A stretch of 64,000 nt of DNA from Stenotrophomonas maltophilia (lineage in GTDB: Bacteria; Pseudomonadota; Gammaproteobacteria; Xanthomonadales; Xanthomonadaceae). The position numbers were made by a program, and so were the translations under genes. The stretch is from NCBI RefSeq assembly GCF_001676385.1, contig NZ_LYVJ01000002.1:186001-250000 (forward strand). Direction: 5' to 3'. Position 1 is the stretch's first letter, and every line of letters starts with the position of its first letter. Shown here piece after piece: positions 50,395-59,859 of the stretch. The notes below the pieces were generated by a model, which saw only the letters and a program-made list of their open reading frames with translations, did not search any database and was not told the DNA's origin.

Positions 50395-50851
50395 TCGACC
50401 CTTCAAGATCGGCCTGCTCTCCTTTGCGATAACAGCACTGATGAGCACACAGGCCCTGTCGCAAGAAGCACACAAGCGCCGCGCCCACATTGATCCGACT
50501 CTCCTCACTTCCGGCGTATCCGACCGAGATATGATTGCTCGCGCATGCACGAAGACTGCGATTGCAGCAATTAGCGCACATGCCGCAGGGGAACTATCCA
50601 CGGTCTTGAACGAAGCGGCCAAAGTGGGAAAAGGCGGCTCCAGCAACAATCAGTTCTTTAACAATCTGGTGAAGGCGTATCGCCTCGATACGTCCGACGA
50701 TTTCCTCTTTGCAAGTCTGTACGATGCCCGGCTCAACCTGATGTGGCTGGAACAACTGAGTGGAGCCTACAGCAGCGATAAAGAACTCATGTTTACCACC
50801 TACCTGGCTGCGCGATGCGGCGCAACAGCGGACCCCATTTCTAGTCCCTGA
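50369..50851 (+). CDS. Exported or membrane-anchored small protein linked to NTPase-HEPN unit
   Basis: From the ATG at 50369 (MTPGYLQLDRPFKIGLLSFA) the 160-residue product has an uncleaved or cleaved signal segment (IGLLSFAITALMSTQALS-Q), then a helical soluble part with two cysteines. Its start lies 26 bases inside the HEPN gene in another frame, so translation is coupled. No family is recognised. It may be a third component or a passenger. Confidence 0.5.
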   Translation: MTPGYLQLDRPFKIGLLSFAITALMSTQALSQEAHKRRAHIDPTLLTSGVSDRDMIARACTKTAIAAISAHAAGELSTVLNEAAKVGKGGSSNNQFFNNLVKAYRLDTSDDFLFASLYDARLNLMWLEQLSGAYSSDKELMFTTYLAARCGATADPISSP

Positions 50852-50999
50852 ATCGGCACTTGCCGAGCCTCAGAGTAACGAGTCTCGGCATACCAGCGTC
50901 AAGCGAATGCTCCCAGGAGACTCGCCCCAAAGCGTCGCGTGCTGGTCGGGATCTCGAGCTTTCCCCGCGTGATGGCGTTTGACTGAGCGGAAGGTCCTC

Positions 51000-51221
51000 T
51001 GAAGCCAAGTGATCAGGACCAACGCGCCCTATTCGCGCGGACACGAACCACCTGCAACGAGCGACATGGATGCCCGCTCCAATGACCAGCTCGCAACGAA
51101 TCCTTGGCCAATCAAAGGGTTCCAGCCCCCCCCCAACAAAAAAAGCCCCGACCAAAGGCCGGGGCTTTTCTACAACTGGTGCCGGAAACAGGAGTCGAAC
51201 CTGCGACCTACGCATTACGAA
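51000..51221. repeat. Element-borne attachment repeat, copy 3 (next to tRNA)
   Basis: About 222 bases match 37050-37269. The repeat runs from TGAAGCCAAGTGATCAGGAC through the terminator to the 3' 45 bases of tRNA-Thr. It shows that the tRNA 3' end now in use was supplied by the incoming element. No gene lies between 50852 and the tRNA. Confidence 0.85.
51141..51169 (-). terminator. Terminator of tRNA-Thr
   Basis: AAAAGCCCCG (51141-51150) pairs with CGGGGCTTTT (51160-51169). On the minus strand it lies 7 bases after the tRNA CCA end and ends in a T-run. Confidence 0.9.
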
Positions 51222-51252
51222 TGCGCCGCTCTACCAACTGAGCTATTCCGGC
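51177..51252 (-). tRNA. tRNA-Thr (anticodon CGT)
   Basis: The minus strand folds as a complete cloverleaf: acceptor GCCGGAA/TTCCGGC, D-arm GCTC-AGTTGGTA-GAGC, anticodon stem GCGCA/TGCGT with loop TTCGTAA (anticodon CGT, reading ACG), T-arm CAGG-TTCGACT-CCTG and an encoded CCA. It is the integration target of the island; its 3' half is repeated at 37225 and 32497. Confidence 0.97.
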
Positions 51253-51302
51253 GGAGCCCGCGATTTTACGGGCTGGGTGCCCCGGCGGTCAATCCACCCG
51301 GC

Positions 51303-52307
51303 TCAGCCCGCTTCCACCCGGTTCGCACACGCCCGCCCCGCCGCGAAATCGGCGAGATTCCCCAGCGTGATCGCCGAGATCTCCCGCAGCGCCTCCACAG
51401 TGAAGAAGCCCTGGTGGCCGGTCACCAGCACGTTGGGGAAGGTCATCAGGCGCTGGAAGGCCTCGTCGTCAATGATCTCGCCGGACAGGTCCTGGAAGAA
51501 CAGCGCGCTTTCCTGCTCGTAGACGTCGATGGCCAAGTGGCCCAGCCGGCGCGACTTCAGCGCGCGGATCACAGCGTGGGTATCGACCAGGCCGCCGCGC
51601 GAGGTGTTGACCAGCATCGCGCCGGGCTTCATCCGCGCCAGCGAGGCGTCGTCGATCAGGTGCTGGGTATCCGGGGTCAACGGGCAATGCAGGGAGACGA
51701 TGTCCGAACGCGAGAGCAGCTCGTCCAGTTCCACCATCATGCCGATCTCGGCGAAGGCCGGCGACGGATAGGGATCGTGCCCCAGCACAATGCAGCCCAT
51801 GCCCCTGAAGATGCGCGCGGTGGCCAGGCCGATCTTGCCGGTGCCGACGAGGCCGACCGTGCGGCCATGCAGGGTACGCCCGAGCAGGCCATCGAGCATG
51901 AAGTTGCCCTCGCGCACGCGGTTGTAGGCGCGATGGGTCTGCCGGTTGAGCGTCATCACCAACGCCAGCGCGTGCTCGGCCACGGCTTCGGGGGAATAAG
52001 CCGGCACCCGTGCGACGAACAGGCCCAGCGCTTTGGCAGCTGCCAGGTCCACATTGTTGAAGCCGGCGCAGCGCAGCAGTATGGCGCGCACGCCCAGCGC
52101 ATGCAGGGCGTGCAGTACCGGCGCATCGAGACGGTCGTTGACGAACACGCAGGCAGCAACGCAATCCTGCGCAAGCGCTGCGGTGTGCACGTCCAGCGCG
52201 GCATCGAAGTACACGAACACAAAGCCCTGCCCGGCCGCATCGCGCTGGTTGGCCTCGTCGAGGAAGCGACGATCATAGGGGCGGGCACTGAAAACGGCGA
52301 TCTGCAT
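51303..52307 (-). CDS. ldhA: D-lactate dehydrogenase (LdhA-type 2-hydroxyacid dehydrogenase)
   Basis: The 334-residue enzyme reduces pyruvate to D-lactate with NADH. Residue patterns match E. coli LdhA closely: LLRCAGFNNVDLAAAKALGL, VPAYSPEAVAEHAL, the dinucleotide motif GLVGTGKIGLA, LHCPLTPDTQHLI, MLVNTSRGG with the substrate Arg, DVYEQE with the catalytic Glu and VLVTGHQGF with the catalytic His. The length is close to LdhA (329). It is a core gene directly beyond the tRNA insertion point. Confidence 0.93.
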   Translation of the reverse strand: MQIAVFSARPYDRRFLDEANQRDAAGQGFVFVYFDAALDVHTAALAQDCVAACVFVNDRLDAPVLHALHALGVRAILLRCAGFNNVDLAAAKALGLFVARVPAYSPEAVAEHALALVMTLNRQTHRAYNRVREGNFMLDGLLGRTLHGRTVGLVGTGKIGLATARIFRGMGCIVLGHDPYPSPAFAEIGMMVELDELLSRSDIVSLHCPLTPDTQHLIDDASLARMKPGAMLVNTSRGGLVDTHAVIRALKSRRLGHLAIDVYEQESALFFQDLSGEIIDDEAFQRLMTFPNVLVTGHQGFFTVEALREISAITLGNLADFAAGRACANRVEAG

Positions 52308-52403
52308 GGAGGCGCCTGGCGGGAGTTCCTGCCGACCATACCGCAGCTCCTGTCCTGATGGGATGACCCCGGCGATATCGATATCGCCGGGGCCAAGTAC
52401 CGC

Positions 52404-55275
52404 TTAGAACCGATAGCCCAGGCCCAGCATCACGCCATTCTGGATCTGCCCGCTGCGGCGCTCACCGACGTAGTCGGCCATGATCGACAGGCGCTCGCTG
52501 GCGCGGCTGGTCACGCCCACGTTCCAGGCCAACAGCTGCTCGCCCACGGCCTGGCTGCTGACACCAAACACCAGGTCCGGGGCCGCGGCGAAGCCGGTGC
52601 TGTAGCGCGCCTGCGCATCGCCCAGCTCCTTCTGCCAGACCACGCGCGCGCGCGGGGTGATGCGCTCGCCGTTGTTGCCCTCGAACGTCTTGAACACCTG
52701 CAGCCCGGCACCGGCACGGATGCTCTCCAGGCTGCCGCTGCGTCCCACCAGCGCACCGGCGCCCTGCCCTTCGTTGAAACGGGCGGCCGAGGTCCGTGCG
52801 TAGTCCACCACCGGCAGCAGCGGCTGGATCACCAGGCCCTTTCCAGTGGCGAACGAGAATGCATGCTCCACTCGTGCCGAGATCGCATCGTTGCTGTATC
52901 GGGCGCGCAGCGGCTGCTGCAGGCCCTCGATGGCCGACAGGCTGCGGCGGGTGTCGTGGCGCAGGTCGGTGTAGCGCACCGCCGCCGACAGGTAGCCCCG
53001 CGAATAGGTCGCATCCACGTAGCCGCCCACATCCAGCGCGCGCACGTCGCCACTGAAGCCGGAGCCGTCGCTGGCCTTGGTCGACATGTCGGCCGCGGCC
53101 ACGCTGACGCCGAGGGTCACGCGGTCATCGGCCACGCGGGTGTCGGCACCGACCACGATGCCACCGATGGTGTGGCTCAGGCCGGCTACGCCGCCGTCGG
53201 CGTCGATGCGGCCATGGCTGGCGAAGCCGCGTGCCCACAGGCCATGACCACGATCCCCCCCAGGGCTGCCGCCGGCAGCCTCGCCCGCCGGTTCGACCAG
53301 ATGCATGGCCAGCTGGTTGAACAGACTGCCGTGGCGCATGCCCGGCTGCGCCGACACCGACTGTGCCGCCTGCGCGGCCAGGCCATCGGCGTCACCGCCA
53401 CTGCGCATCGCGGTCTGGTGCTGCTGCACCACGTTGCCGATGCTGCCCAGCAGTGCGTTGTCGGCCAGGCGCAGGCTGGCATGTGCATCACCACGCAGGG
53501 CGCCGGCCTGCTGCGCAATGACATCACGGTCGGCGAACTGCAGCGCGCCGAGCAGCGGCTTCAGGCCGCTGTCCTGGCGGTCGGATGCGGCAGCCAGCGC
53601 ACGCCCCAGGCCGTCGCCGGAGATGCCGTTGGCGAACAGGCCCATCTGGTCGAAGCCCGGGTTGGCGGTCAGCCACAGGCCATCGGCGGTCTGGCTGACG
53701 TTGAAGCTGAGCAGCGAGTTGTGCCGTGGGCGGAACACTTCGCCTGCCGTGATGCTGGCGCTGTAGCCGGCATCACCCAGCCGCACGACATCCTGGAAAC
53801 CGCCCTGGTAGATCGGCCCTTCCACCAGCTCGCGGCGGTAGGCACCGGGATAGAAGCCCTGGGCTACGTTCAACGCGAGGTGTGCGCCCTGCGCGATCAC
53901 CAGCGCGCCCTCCTCCGCGCCGCCATCGTAGAAGCTGCCGACGCGCAGGCGGCCACTGCCGGCACCACCGGCTTCGGTAACATCGAACAGCACCTGCCCG
54001 CCGGGCATGATGTTGACGTAACCGTGGGTCACCAGATCACCGCCGCGCGGCATCAGCGTGCCGAACACCCGCAGTCGGTTGAAGCCGTCTTCGCGATAGG
54101 ACGGGCCGGTGCCCTCCAGCAGCGCATCGCTGTCGGTGCCGACCGATGCAATATCGCCGTGCCCAACCACGATGCCGCCCGGCATCACCCGCAGCTCGGG
54201 GGTGCGCAGCGCGCCACCCTCCAGTGCGATGGTGGCGTCATCGACCAGCATGAAATCGGCGCCGGTGGTTTCCGCGGTGCGCCAGGTGGCGCCATTGCTG
54301 ACGCGGATCACGCCGGCCGAACTGGCCAGGGCCGAGGCATCCAGATCGGCAAGCCGCAGCTGGCCGCGCAGCTCATCCTGGATCTCCGGATCGGCGAGCA
54401 GCTGCTGCAACGACTGCGCGCCGATGCCATTCGGCCCCCGTGTGGAGACGTTGTACAGGCTCACCGCGTAGTTGATGTAGGTGCTGGCCCAATCGGTGTT
54501 CCAGCGCGCGAAATCGTCATCGACGAAGGCCTGCAGCTGGCGCGCGGTGCGCAGGTAGCCCGGGTTGATGTCACCACTGACGTTGCTGGTGACACGAAGT
54601 GTGTCGCCCGGATCGTGGTAACCGGCGGCGGTGATGATGTTGTTGCCGCGGATGTCCTGGCCCTGGAACGACTCCAGCTTGCTGCCGCTGCCATCCGGGT
54701 CGAACGTGACCGACGTACCCGTGGTGCGCGCCGGATCGCGGAACCAGCAGGCCATTGGGCTGCACCACCTCATACATGGCTTTGTGCAGCAGGCCCGCGT
54801 CCATGCCACCACCGTAGTTGCCGGTATAGATCCGGGCCATGCGTGCCGACGGCGCATAGGTGATCCTGCCGCCGCTGCTGGCGGCATGGATCTGCACCGA
54901 GTCGACCAGCGGCAGATCACCGCCTAGGTAGCGATTGACACCGCCGGACTGCATGATCGAGCAGGACGAGATGCAGTGGCCGGACACAATGGTGTCCAGG
55001 CCCTGGGTACGGATCACCGCCTGCAGCCACTCGCCGGCGATCAGCGCGCCACCGTTGGACGTGCGCAGCACCACTTCGCGGATCGGGCGCCCTTCGGCCT
55101 GCGCCTTGGCCAGCAGCGCAGGCAGCGCCACCACGTCGGCGACGGTGACCCCGCCGCTGAGGAAAACGCGATCGTCCTGCACGTGATAATTCATTGCCAT
55201 GACGTCATCAATCGCCGCCATGGCGGTGATGCCCATCAGGCCCGCGAGGGCCACGCTCAACTTCGAATGCTTCAT
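52404..55275 (-). pseudogene. Autotransporter with ClpP-like (COG3904-type) N-terminal domain, frameshifted
   Basis: The ATG at 55275 (MKHSKLSVALAGLMGITAMA) starts an exported protein whose first 180 residues resemble periplasmic ClpP-fold proteins: VVLRTSNGGALIAGEWLQAV, then SGHCISSCSIMQSGGVNRYL. Near 54741-54752 the reading shifts by one base: the first frame goes astray after PNGLLV and the second continues FRDPARTTGTSVTFDPDGS. The rest is a passenger of about 450 residues and a type V autotransporter barrel from GHGLWARGFASHGRID to the terminal GLGYRF. The single-base shift may be real, regulated, or a sequencing error. It is divergent from the ECF sigma operon. Confidence 0.8.
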
Positions 55276-55511
55276 GTGTTCTCTCTCCGCCCGCAACACA
55301 CGGGTCAGGAGTTCAACGTCGGGGCGACGCGATCTCCCCCAGCACATCGGCCCGCAAAACATGAATGCATTCACAATGTAATCATGGGCAACGCACACTC
55401 TTCCCCATCCGGTCATCGTCGCGTAAAACTCGAAGGCGCACCCGCCACCGACGCCCGAGGCCAGCCCTGTCCGCCCCCTCTCCTCTGATCCATCGCGCGC
55501 CGGACCTGTCC

Positions 55512-56039
55512 GTGCCGGCGGACGCGTTCATTGCGTTCGTACGGGAAGAACGTGCGCCGTTGTGCGCCTTCCTGCGCACGCGCGGTGTTGGGCCGGAGGA
55601 TGCCGAGGACATCGCGCAGGACTGCATGGAACGGCTGATCCGCTATCGCGCGCACAGTGCCGACGAGCTGCGGTTGCTGCTGTATCGTATCGCCCGCAAC
55701 CGCCTGGCAGACCGTGGCCGTTCGTCGCAGTCGCGGCCGCATCTGCCCCTGGCCGAACACGATGGTGGCAACGAGCCTTCAAGCACGTCGCCCGATCCAT
55801 TGCGCCAGGCCGAGTCCGGGCAGATGCTGTCCCTGCTGCGGCAGGCCCTGTTCAAGCTGCCCGAGCGCGCGCGCGAGGTGTACCTGCTCAACCGGATCAC
55901 CGGCATGAGCTACACGCAGATCGCGCGGCACTGTGGCATTACCGCCAAGACCGTGGAAAAACATATCGCCCGTGCCCTGCAGGGCCTGCGCCAGGAACTC
56001 GGATCGGATCCGCTGCACAACGACAGGGACAACGGATGA
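55512..56039 (+). CDS. FecI-like ECF sigma factor
   Basis: The product of about 175 residues has sigma region 2 (FVREERAPLCAFLRTRGVGP, EDAEDIAQDCMERLIRYRA) and region 4 (LPERAREVYLLNRITGMSYT then QIARHCGITAKTVEKHIARA). This is the FecI class that activates a neighbouring TonB-dependent receptor on a signal from FecR. The start is uncertain: a GTG at 55512 gives the usual length, but the frame is open to 55365. The stop overlaps the FecR gene by ATGA. Confidence 0.9.
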   Translation: MPADAFIAFVREERAPLCAFLRTRGVGPEDAEDIAQDCMERLIRYRAHSADELRLLLYRIARNRLADRGRSSQSRPHLPLAEHDGGNEPSSTSPDPLRQAESGQMLSLLRQALFKLPERAREVYLLNRITGMSYTQIARHCGITAKTVEKHIARALQGLRQELGSDPLHNDRDNG

Positions 56040-57007
56040 GTCACGCCAGGCCCAGGGAAGACACCCTGTTGTTTGAACGCGCCAGCGCCTGGGTGGCGCG
56101 GCTGGAAGCCCCCGACTGTACGCCGGGCGAGCGCGAGCAGTTCGAGGACTGGCTGGCTGAAGACCCGGCCCATGTCAGCGCCTGGATCCAGGCCGAAACC
56201 CTGTTCCAGCAGGGCGAAGGATTGGCCACCGACCCGTGGCTGCGCACCGCCGCGGCGCGCGTGGCGCGGCCGCCGGTACGGCGCCGCTGGCTGCCGGCGC
56301 TGGCCGTCGCCGCCGGTGTCTGCCTGGCCATCGGGATCGGCTGGATGGTCGCCGTCGACGGCAACCCCACGCCGCTGCGCTATGCCAATGATTCCCACCA
56401 GCCCCGGCAACAGACGCTGGCCGATGGCAGCGTGGCCACACTCGATGCCGGCACCACCCTGCACGTGCGTTTCGGCTGGCGCCACCGCAACCTGGCGCTG
56501 GAACGTGGCCGCCTGCAGCTGCAGGTCGCGCCCTCCAGCAAGGCGCTGCAGCTGCGTGCCGGCGACAGCATCATCCGCGACATCGGGACCACCTTCCAGG
56601 TGGAACGGCTGCACGACGGCCTGGTCGAAGTCGCACTGCTGGAAGGTGCGGTGGAAGTCAGCAATGGCGGTGCCCAGCACACCCTGTCACCCGGCCAGCA
56701 GTTGCAGGTGCTGCCATCGGGCCGCATCCAGCCCGGCCCGGCACTATCGTCCAATGCCGCTGCCGAAGGCTGGTTGCAGGGGCAGCTGGTGTTCGATGCC
56801 ACGCCGCTGTCGATCGTGGTCGAACGCATGAACCGCTACGGCCGCACGCCGATGGTGATCGCCGATCCCGAGATCGCCAGCCTGGCGGTGAGTGGCACCT
56901 TCCGTGCCGGCGACGCACAGGAACTGCTGTCGGCACTGGAACTGGGCTGGTCGGTGGCTGGCCAGACGCGACCGGATGGCGCGCTGGAACTGCGCCGCAC
57001 GTACTGA
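56036..57007 (+). CDS. FecR-type anti-sigma factor/sigma regulator
   Basis: The 323-residue protein has the N-terminal FecR cytoplasmic domain (ASAWVARLEAPDCTPGEREQ, FEDWLAEDPAHVSAW), one membrane helix (WLPALAVAAGVCLAIGIGWM) and a periplasmic FecR domain (LADGSVATLDAGTTLHVRF, VEVALLEGAVEVSNGGAQHT). The C-terminal part resembles an STN-binding region. It transmits the receptor's signal to the sigma factor. It overlaps the sigma gene by 4 bases and precedes the receptor by 14. Confidence 0.92.
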   Translation: MSHARPREDTLLFERASAWVARLEAPDCTPGEREQFEDWLAEDPAHVSAWIQAETLFQQGEGLATDPWLRTAAARVARPPVRRRWLPALAVAAGVCLAIGIGWMVAVDGNPTPLRYANDSHQPRQQTLADGSVATLDAGTTLHVRFGWRHRNLALERGRLQLQVAPSSKALQLRAGDSIIRDIGTTFQVERLHDGLVEVALLEGAVEVSNGGAQHTLSPGQQLQVLPSGRIQPGPALSSNAAAEGWLQGQLVFDATPLSIVVERMNRYGRTPMVIADPEIASLAVSGTFRAGDAQELLSALELGWSVAGQTRPDGALELRRTY

Positions 57008-57021
57008 CGAGGCCTGCGGCG

Positions 57022-59814
57022 ATGGCAGTACCGGGCGCGCTGCAGGCGGGGCTGCTCAGCACCCTGTTCTGCTGCGTGCTGAGCATCGCCGCACTGCCGT
57101 CCGCAGTTGCAGCCGAACAGGCCGGCACCCTCACTTTCCATGTGGGTGCAGGCCCACTGGCTCCGGCCCTGCAGCAGTGGGCGCGACAGAGTGGCATTGC
57201 CCTGGTGTTCGACGCGCGCGAACTGGATGGCCTTCGCACCTCCGGCACCCGGGGCCACAGCGACGCGGCCGCAGCCCTGAAGGAACTGGTCGCCGGCATG
57301 CCGGTGAACATCCTGCGCACCCCCTCCGGCGGATTCGTCGTCCGCCGCACCCGCCCCCTGCCGCCATCGCCGCCGGTCGCGGCGCGTACCCTGCCCGCAG
57401 CGCCGTCGCCCCCCAGGGCGGCCGAGACGCCTCCGCAGGTGGAACTGGCGCCGATCCACGTTACCGGCAGCCGGCTGCCGCGCAGCTCCGTGCAGACGAC
57501 GCTGCCGGTGACCATCATCGACCGCGATGACATCCTGCGCAGCGGCTACGGCAGCCTGTTCGACCTGCTGCGGCACTTGCCGGGCATGAACGGCCATCCG
57601 GCGATGAGTACCTCTCGCAGTGGCGATTCGCAGTATCTGCCGGTGGGTGCGGCGACCACCACCAGCCTGGACGGCATGGGCCCGCGCGCGACCTTGTTCC
57701 TGGTCAATGGCCGGCGCCTGCCACGCTATCCCATGGTGTCGCTGGAACAGGGTGGGCTCACCGACCTGGGCGGGATCCCGCTCAGCTTCGTCGACCGCAT
57801 CGAACTGGTGCGCGGCGGCGCCTCGGCCATCTATGGTGCCGACGCGATGTCCGGCGTGGTCAACATCATCCTGCGTGACCAGGCTGACGGCCCTGAAGCC
57901 ATGCTGCAGACCGGCCTGAGCGGGCGCGGCGACGCCGGCCAGTATCGCCTGCAGGCGGCCGCCGGCGGCCTGCGCGATGGTGGAGACCGCTGGTTCGCCG
58001 GCATCGACCTGCACCGTATCGACCACGTGGCCGGTGATCGCCGCGAATGGCACGCGGAGACCTCGCAGTACCTGATCGGTGCCTTCCGCGATGGACGCTA
58101 CTGGCCGGCAAAGCGCTGCGAAGGGCCATTGCAACGGCGCGACGGTGCCTGCTGGTTCGACAGCGCGCGCCCGCGCTCGCTGCAACCGGCCTCGGACACC
58201 GGCGCGGCGTACCTGCGCTATCGGCATGAGCGCGGCGAAGGTCGCTATGCCTACGCCGAGGCGCGGGCCAGCCACAACCGGCAACGCTTCGACCTCGGCC
58301 CGACCGCCGTTGCCATCGGCCTTTATGGATTCACGTTCAACACCGTGCTGCGCGAAGCCGGCAACGTGCGTCCGCATGTGCGTGCCACCGATGCCGACGT
58401 CACCTTCGGCATCGGCCGCGACCAGGGACGGCGCAGCTGGGAGGCCGGGATCAGCGCACAGCGCAGCGATGTCACCCTCACCACGTCGGGCACGGTGCGT
58501 GCCGAACCCCTGCTGCGCGCGGCGGAGACGCTGGATTTCCTGCCTGGCTTCACCTCGCTGCCCGCAGACGCGGCCGGGCAGCTGTTCCCGTCGATCCGCA
58601 ACCGCGGGCGTACCGAGCAGTGGCAGGGCTGGTGGGGCATGCAACGCGAGTTGATGCCGTTGGCCGGCGGTGCCGCGCAGCTGGCCACCGGCGTCGACCT
58701 GCGCCAGGAACGCTGGACGTCGCATCCCGACGCACTGCTGAGCCAAGGTGACCTGGCGCTGGGCCTGCCACAGGAACAGCGCCACCTGTCGCGCCGAAGT
58801 GGCGGGGCCTACGCCGAACTCGGCCTGCCACTGGCGCACACGCTGCGCATGGACCTGGCAGCACGCTGGGATCACGATGGCGATTACCAGGCCTTCTCGC
58901 CCCGGATTGGCGTGCGGTGGAGTCCTGCGCCGCAATGGTCATTCCTGCTTGCCAGTGGGCGTGGCTACCGTGCACCCAGCCTGTTCGAGCAGCGGCGGCC
59001 ACCGGGCTATTTCGGGGCGATCGAGCTGCCCACTTCCAGTGCGCTGCCCGAGTGCGCGCAGAGCACCGGCGATGGACGCTGCAGCGTCACCGTGGACGTG
59101 GTGGAGAACGGAGCATTGAAGGCCGAGCGATCGAGCAGCCATTCACTGGCCGCGACCTGGACGCCGACCGATGCGTTCTCGCTGTCACTGACCCACAATG
59201 TCGTCGAACTGCGCAACGAGATCCTGGCCCTGCAACCGGCTGACGCGGTGTGGAACCGCAGCACCTGGGAGCTGGACGAGGACGGCCGCCTGTACAACCT
59301 GCGCCTGTCCTTCGACAACATCGGCCGCACCACGTCGCGCAACTGGGTGTTGCGTGGTGAGTACCGCGTCGACGCCGGCAGCAGCGGCCAGTGGCTGTTC
59401 TCGCTTGATGCACTGAAGCAGCAGGAACTGCGCCGCGAGCGTGGACATGATGCATCGGTGGACCTGCGCGGCCATGCCACCCCGGCGATGGCCGCCGTGC
59501 TCAACGTACAGTGGCAGAACAGCAACTGGGACATCGCCCTGCGCGGCAACCAGGTGGGACACACACGCGCCTGGCTGCCCGGCGCGGAATGCCCGGAGGA
59601 CCAGCGTGAGCAGAACCATTGCATGAATCCCCGCCAGCTGCGTTGGAACCTGCATCTCGCACGGCGGCTGGGGCCGCGCGTGGTCGCCGCGCTGGACGTG
59701 CACAACGTGCTCGACACGCAGCCGGTGAACTATCTGGTCGGCAACGGTGGCCAGATGCCAGGGCTGGACGATCCGCTCGGCCGCTACTTCCTGCTGACCC
59801 TGCAGGTCCGCTGA
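57022..59814 (+). CDS. TonB-dependent transducing receptor with STN domain
   Basis: The 930-residue outer-membrane protein has a signal peptide, an STN domain (about 36-108, LTFHVGAGPLAPALQQWARQ) for signalling to FecR, a proline-rich linker, a plug (VTIIDRDDILRSGYGSLFDL, GGLTDLGGIPLSFVDRIELV, RGGASAIYGADAMSGVVNII) and a 22-strand-type barrel. The substrate cannot be assigned; FecA-type relatives take up ferric chelates, but other ligands occur. The last residue is Arg rather than the usual aromatic. Confidence 0.93.
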   Translation: MAVPGALQAGLLSTLFCCVLSIAALPSAVAAEQAGTLTFHVGAGPLAPALQQWARQSGIALVFDARELDGLRTSGTRGHSDAAAALKELVAGMPVNILRTPSGGFVVRRTRPLPPSPPVAARTLPAAPSPPRAAETPPQVELAPIHVTGSRLPRSSVQTTLPVTIIDRDDILRSGYGSLFDLLRHLPGMNGHPAMSTSRSGDSQYLPVGAATTTSLDGMGPRATLFLVNGRRLPRYPMVSLEQGGLTDLGGIPLSFVDRIELVRGGASAIYGADAMSGVVNIILRDQADGPEAMLQTGLSGRGDAGQYRLQAAAGGLRDGGDRWFAGIDLHRIDHVAGDRREWHAETSQYLIGAFRDGRYWPAKRCEGPLQRRDGACWFDSARPRSLQPASDTGAAYLRYRHERGEGRYAYAEARASHNRQRFDLGPTAVAIGLYGFTFNTVLREAGNVRPHVRATDADVTFGIGRDQGRRSWEAGISAQRSDVTLTTSGTVRAEPLLRAAETLDFLPGFTSLPADAAGQLFPSIRNRGRTEQWQGWWGMQRELMPLAGGAAQLATGVDLRQERWTSHPDALLSQGDLALGLPQEQRHLSRRSGGAYAELGLPLAHTLRMDLAARWDHDGDYQAFSPRIGVRWSPAPQWSFLLASGRGYRAPSLFEQRRPPGYFGAIELPTSSALPECAQSTGDGRCSVTVDVVENGALKAERSSSHSLAATWTPTDAFSLSLTHNVVELRNEILALQPADAVWNRSTWELDEDGRLYNLRLSFDNIGRTTSRNWVLRGEYRVDAGSSGQWLFSLDALKQQELRRERGHDASVDLRGHATPAMAAVLNVQWQNSNWDIALRGNQVGHTRAWLPGAECPEDQREQNHCMNPRQLRWNLHLARRLGPRVVAALDVHNVLDTQPVNYLVGNGGQMPGLDDPLGRYFLLTLQVR

Positions 59815-59859
59815 GCGTAGTACCCTACGCCCCCTGTTCCATCGGTCCCCCACCACCCC

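Larger units (their letters stand above)
32497..51221. mobile_element. Composite genomic island in tRNA-Thr(CGT), two tandem elements
   Basis: Three copies of the tRNA-Thr 3' end occur at 32497, 37225 and 51177, in the same orientation. They divide the DNA into element A (32.5-37.2 kb) and element B (37.2-51.2 kb). Element B has an intact tyrosine integrase; element A has only the first 92 codons of a close relative. The copies at 37.2 and 51.2 kb share about 220 bases, and the one at 32.5 kb shares only the tRNA end and terminator. The flanks are ordinary core genes. Base composition inside is visibly more AT-rich, most strongly at 34.6-41 and 48.3-50.8 kb. Confidence 0.88.

Noticed and set aside
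52863..54863. Long plus-strand frame opposite the autotransporter
   Set aside because: Shadow of the barrel and passenger coding sequence, with no plausible product.
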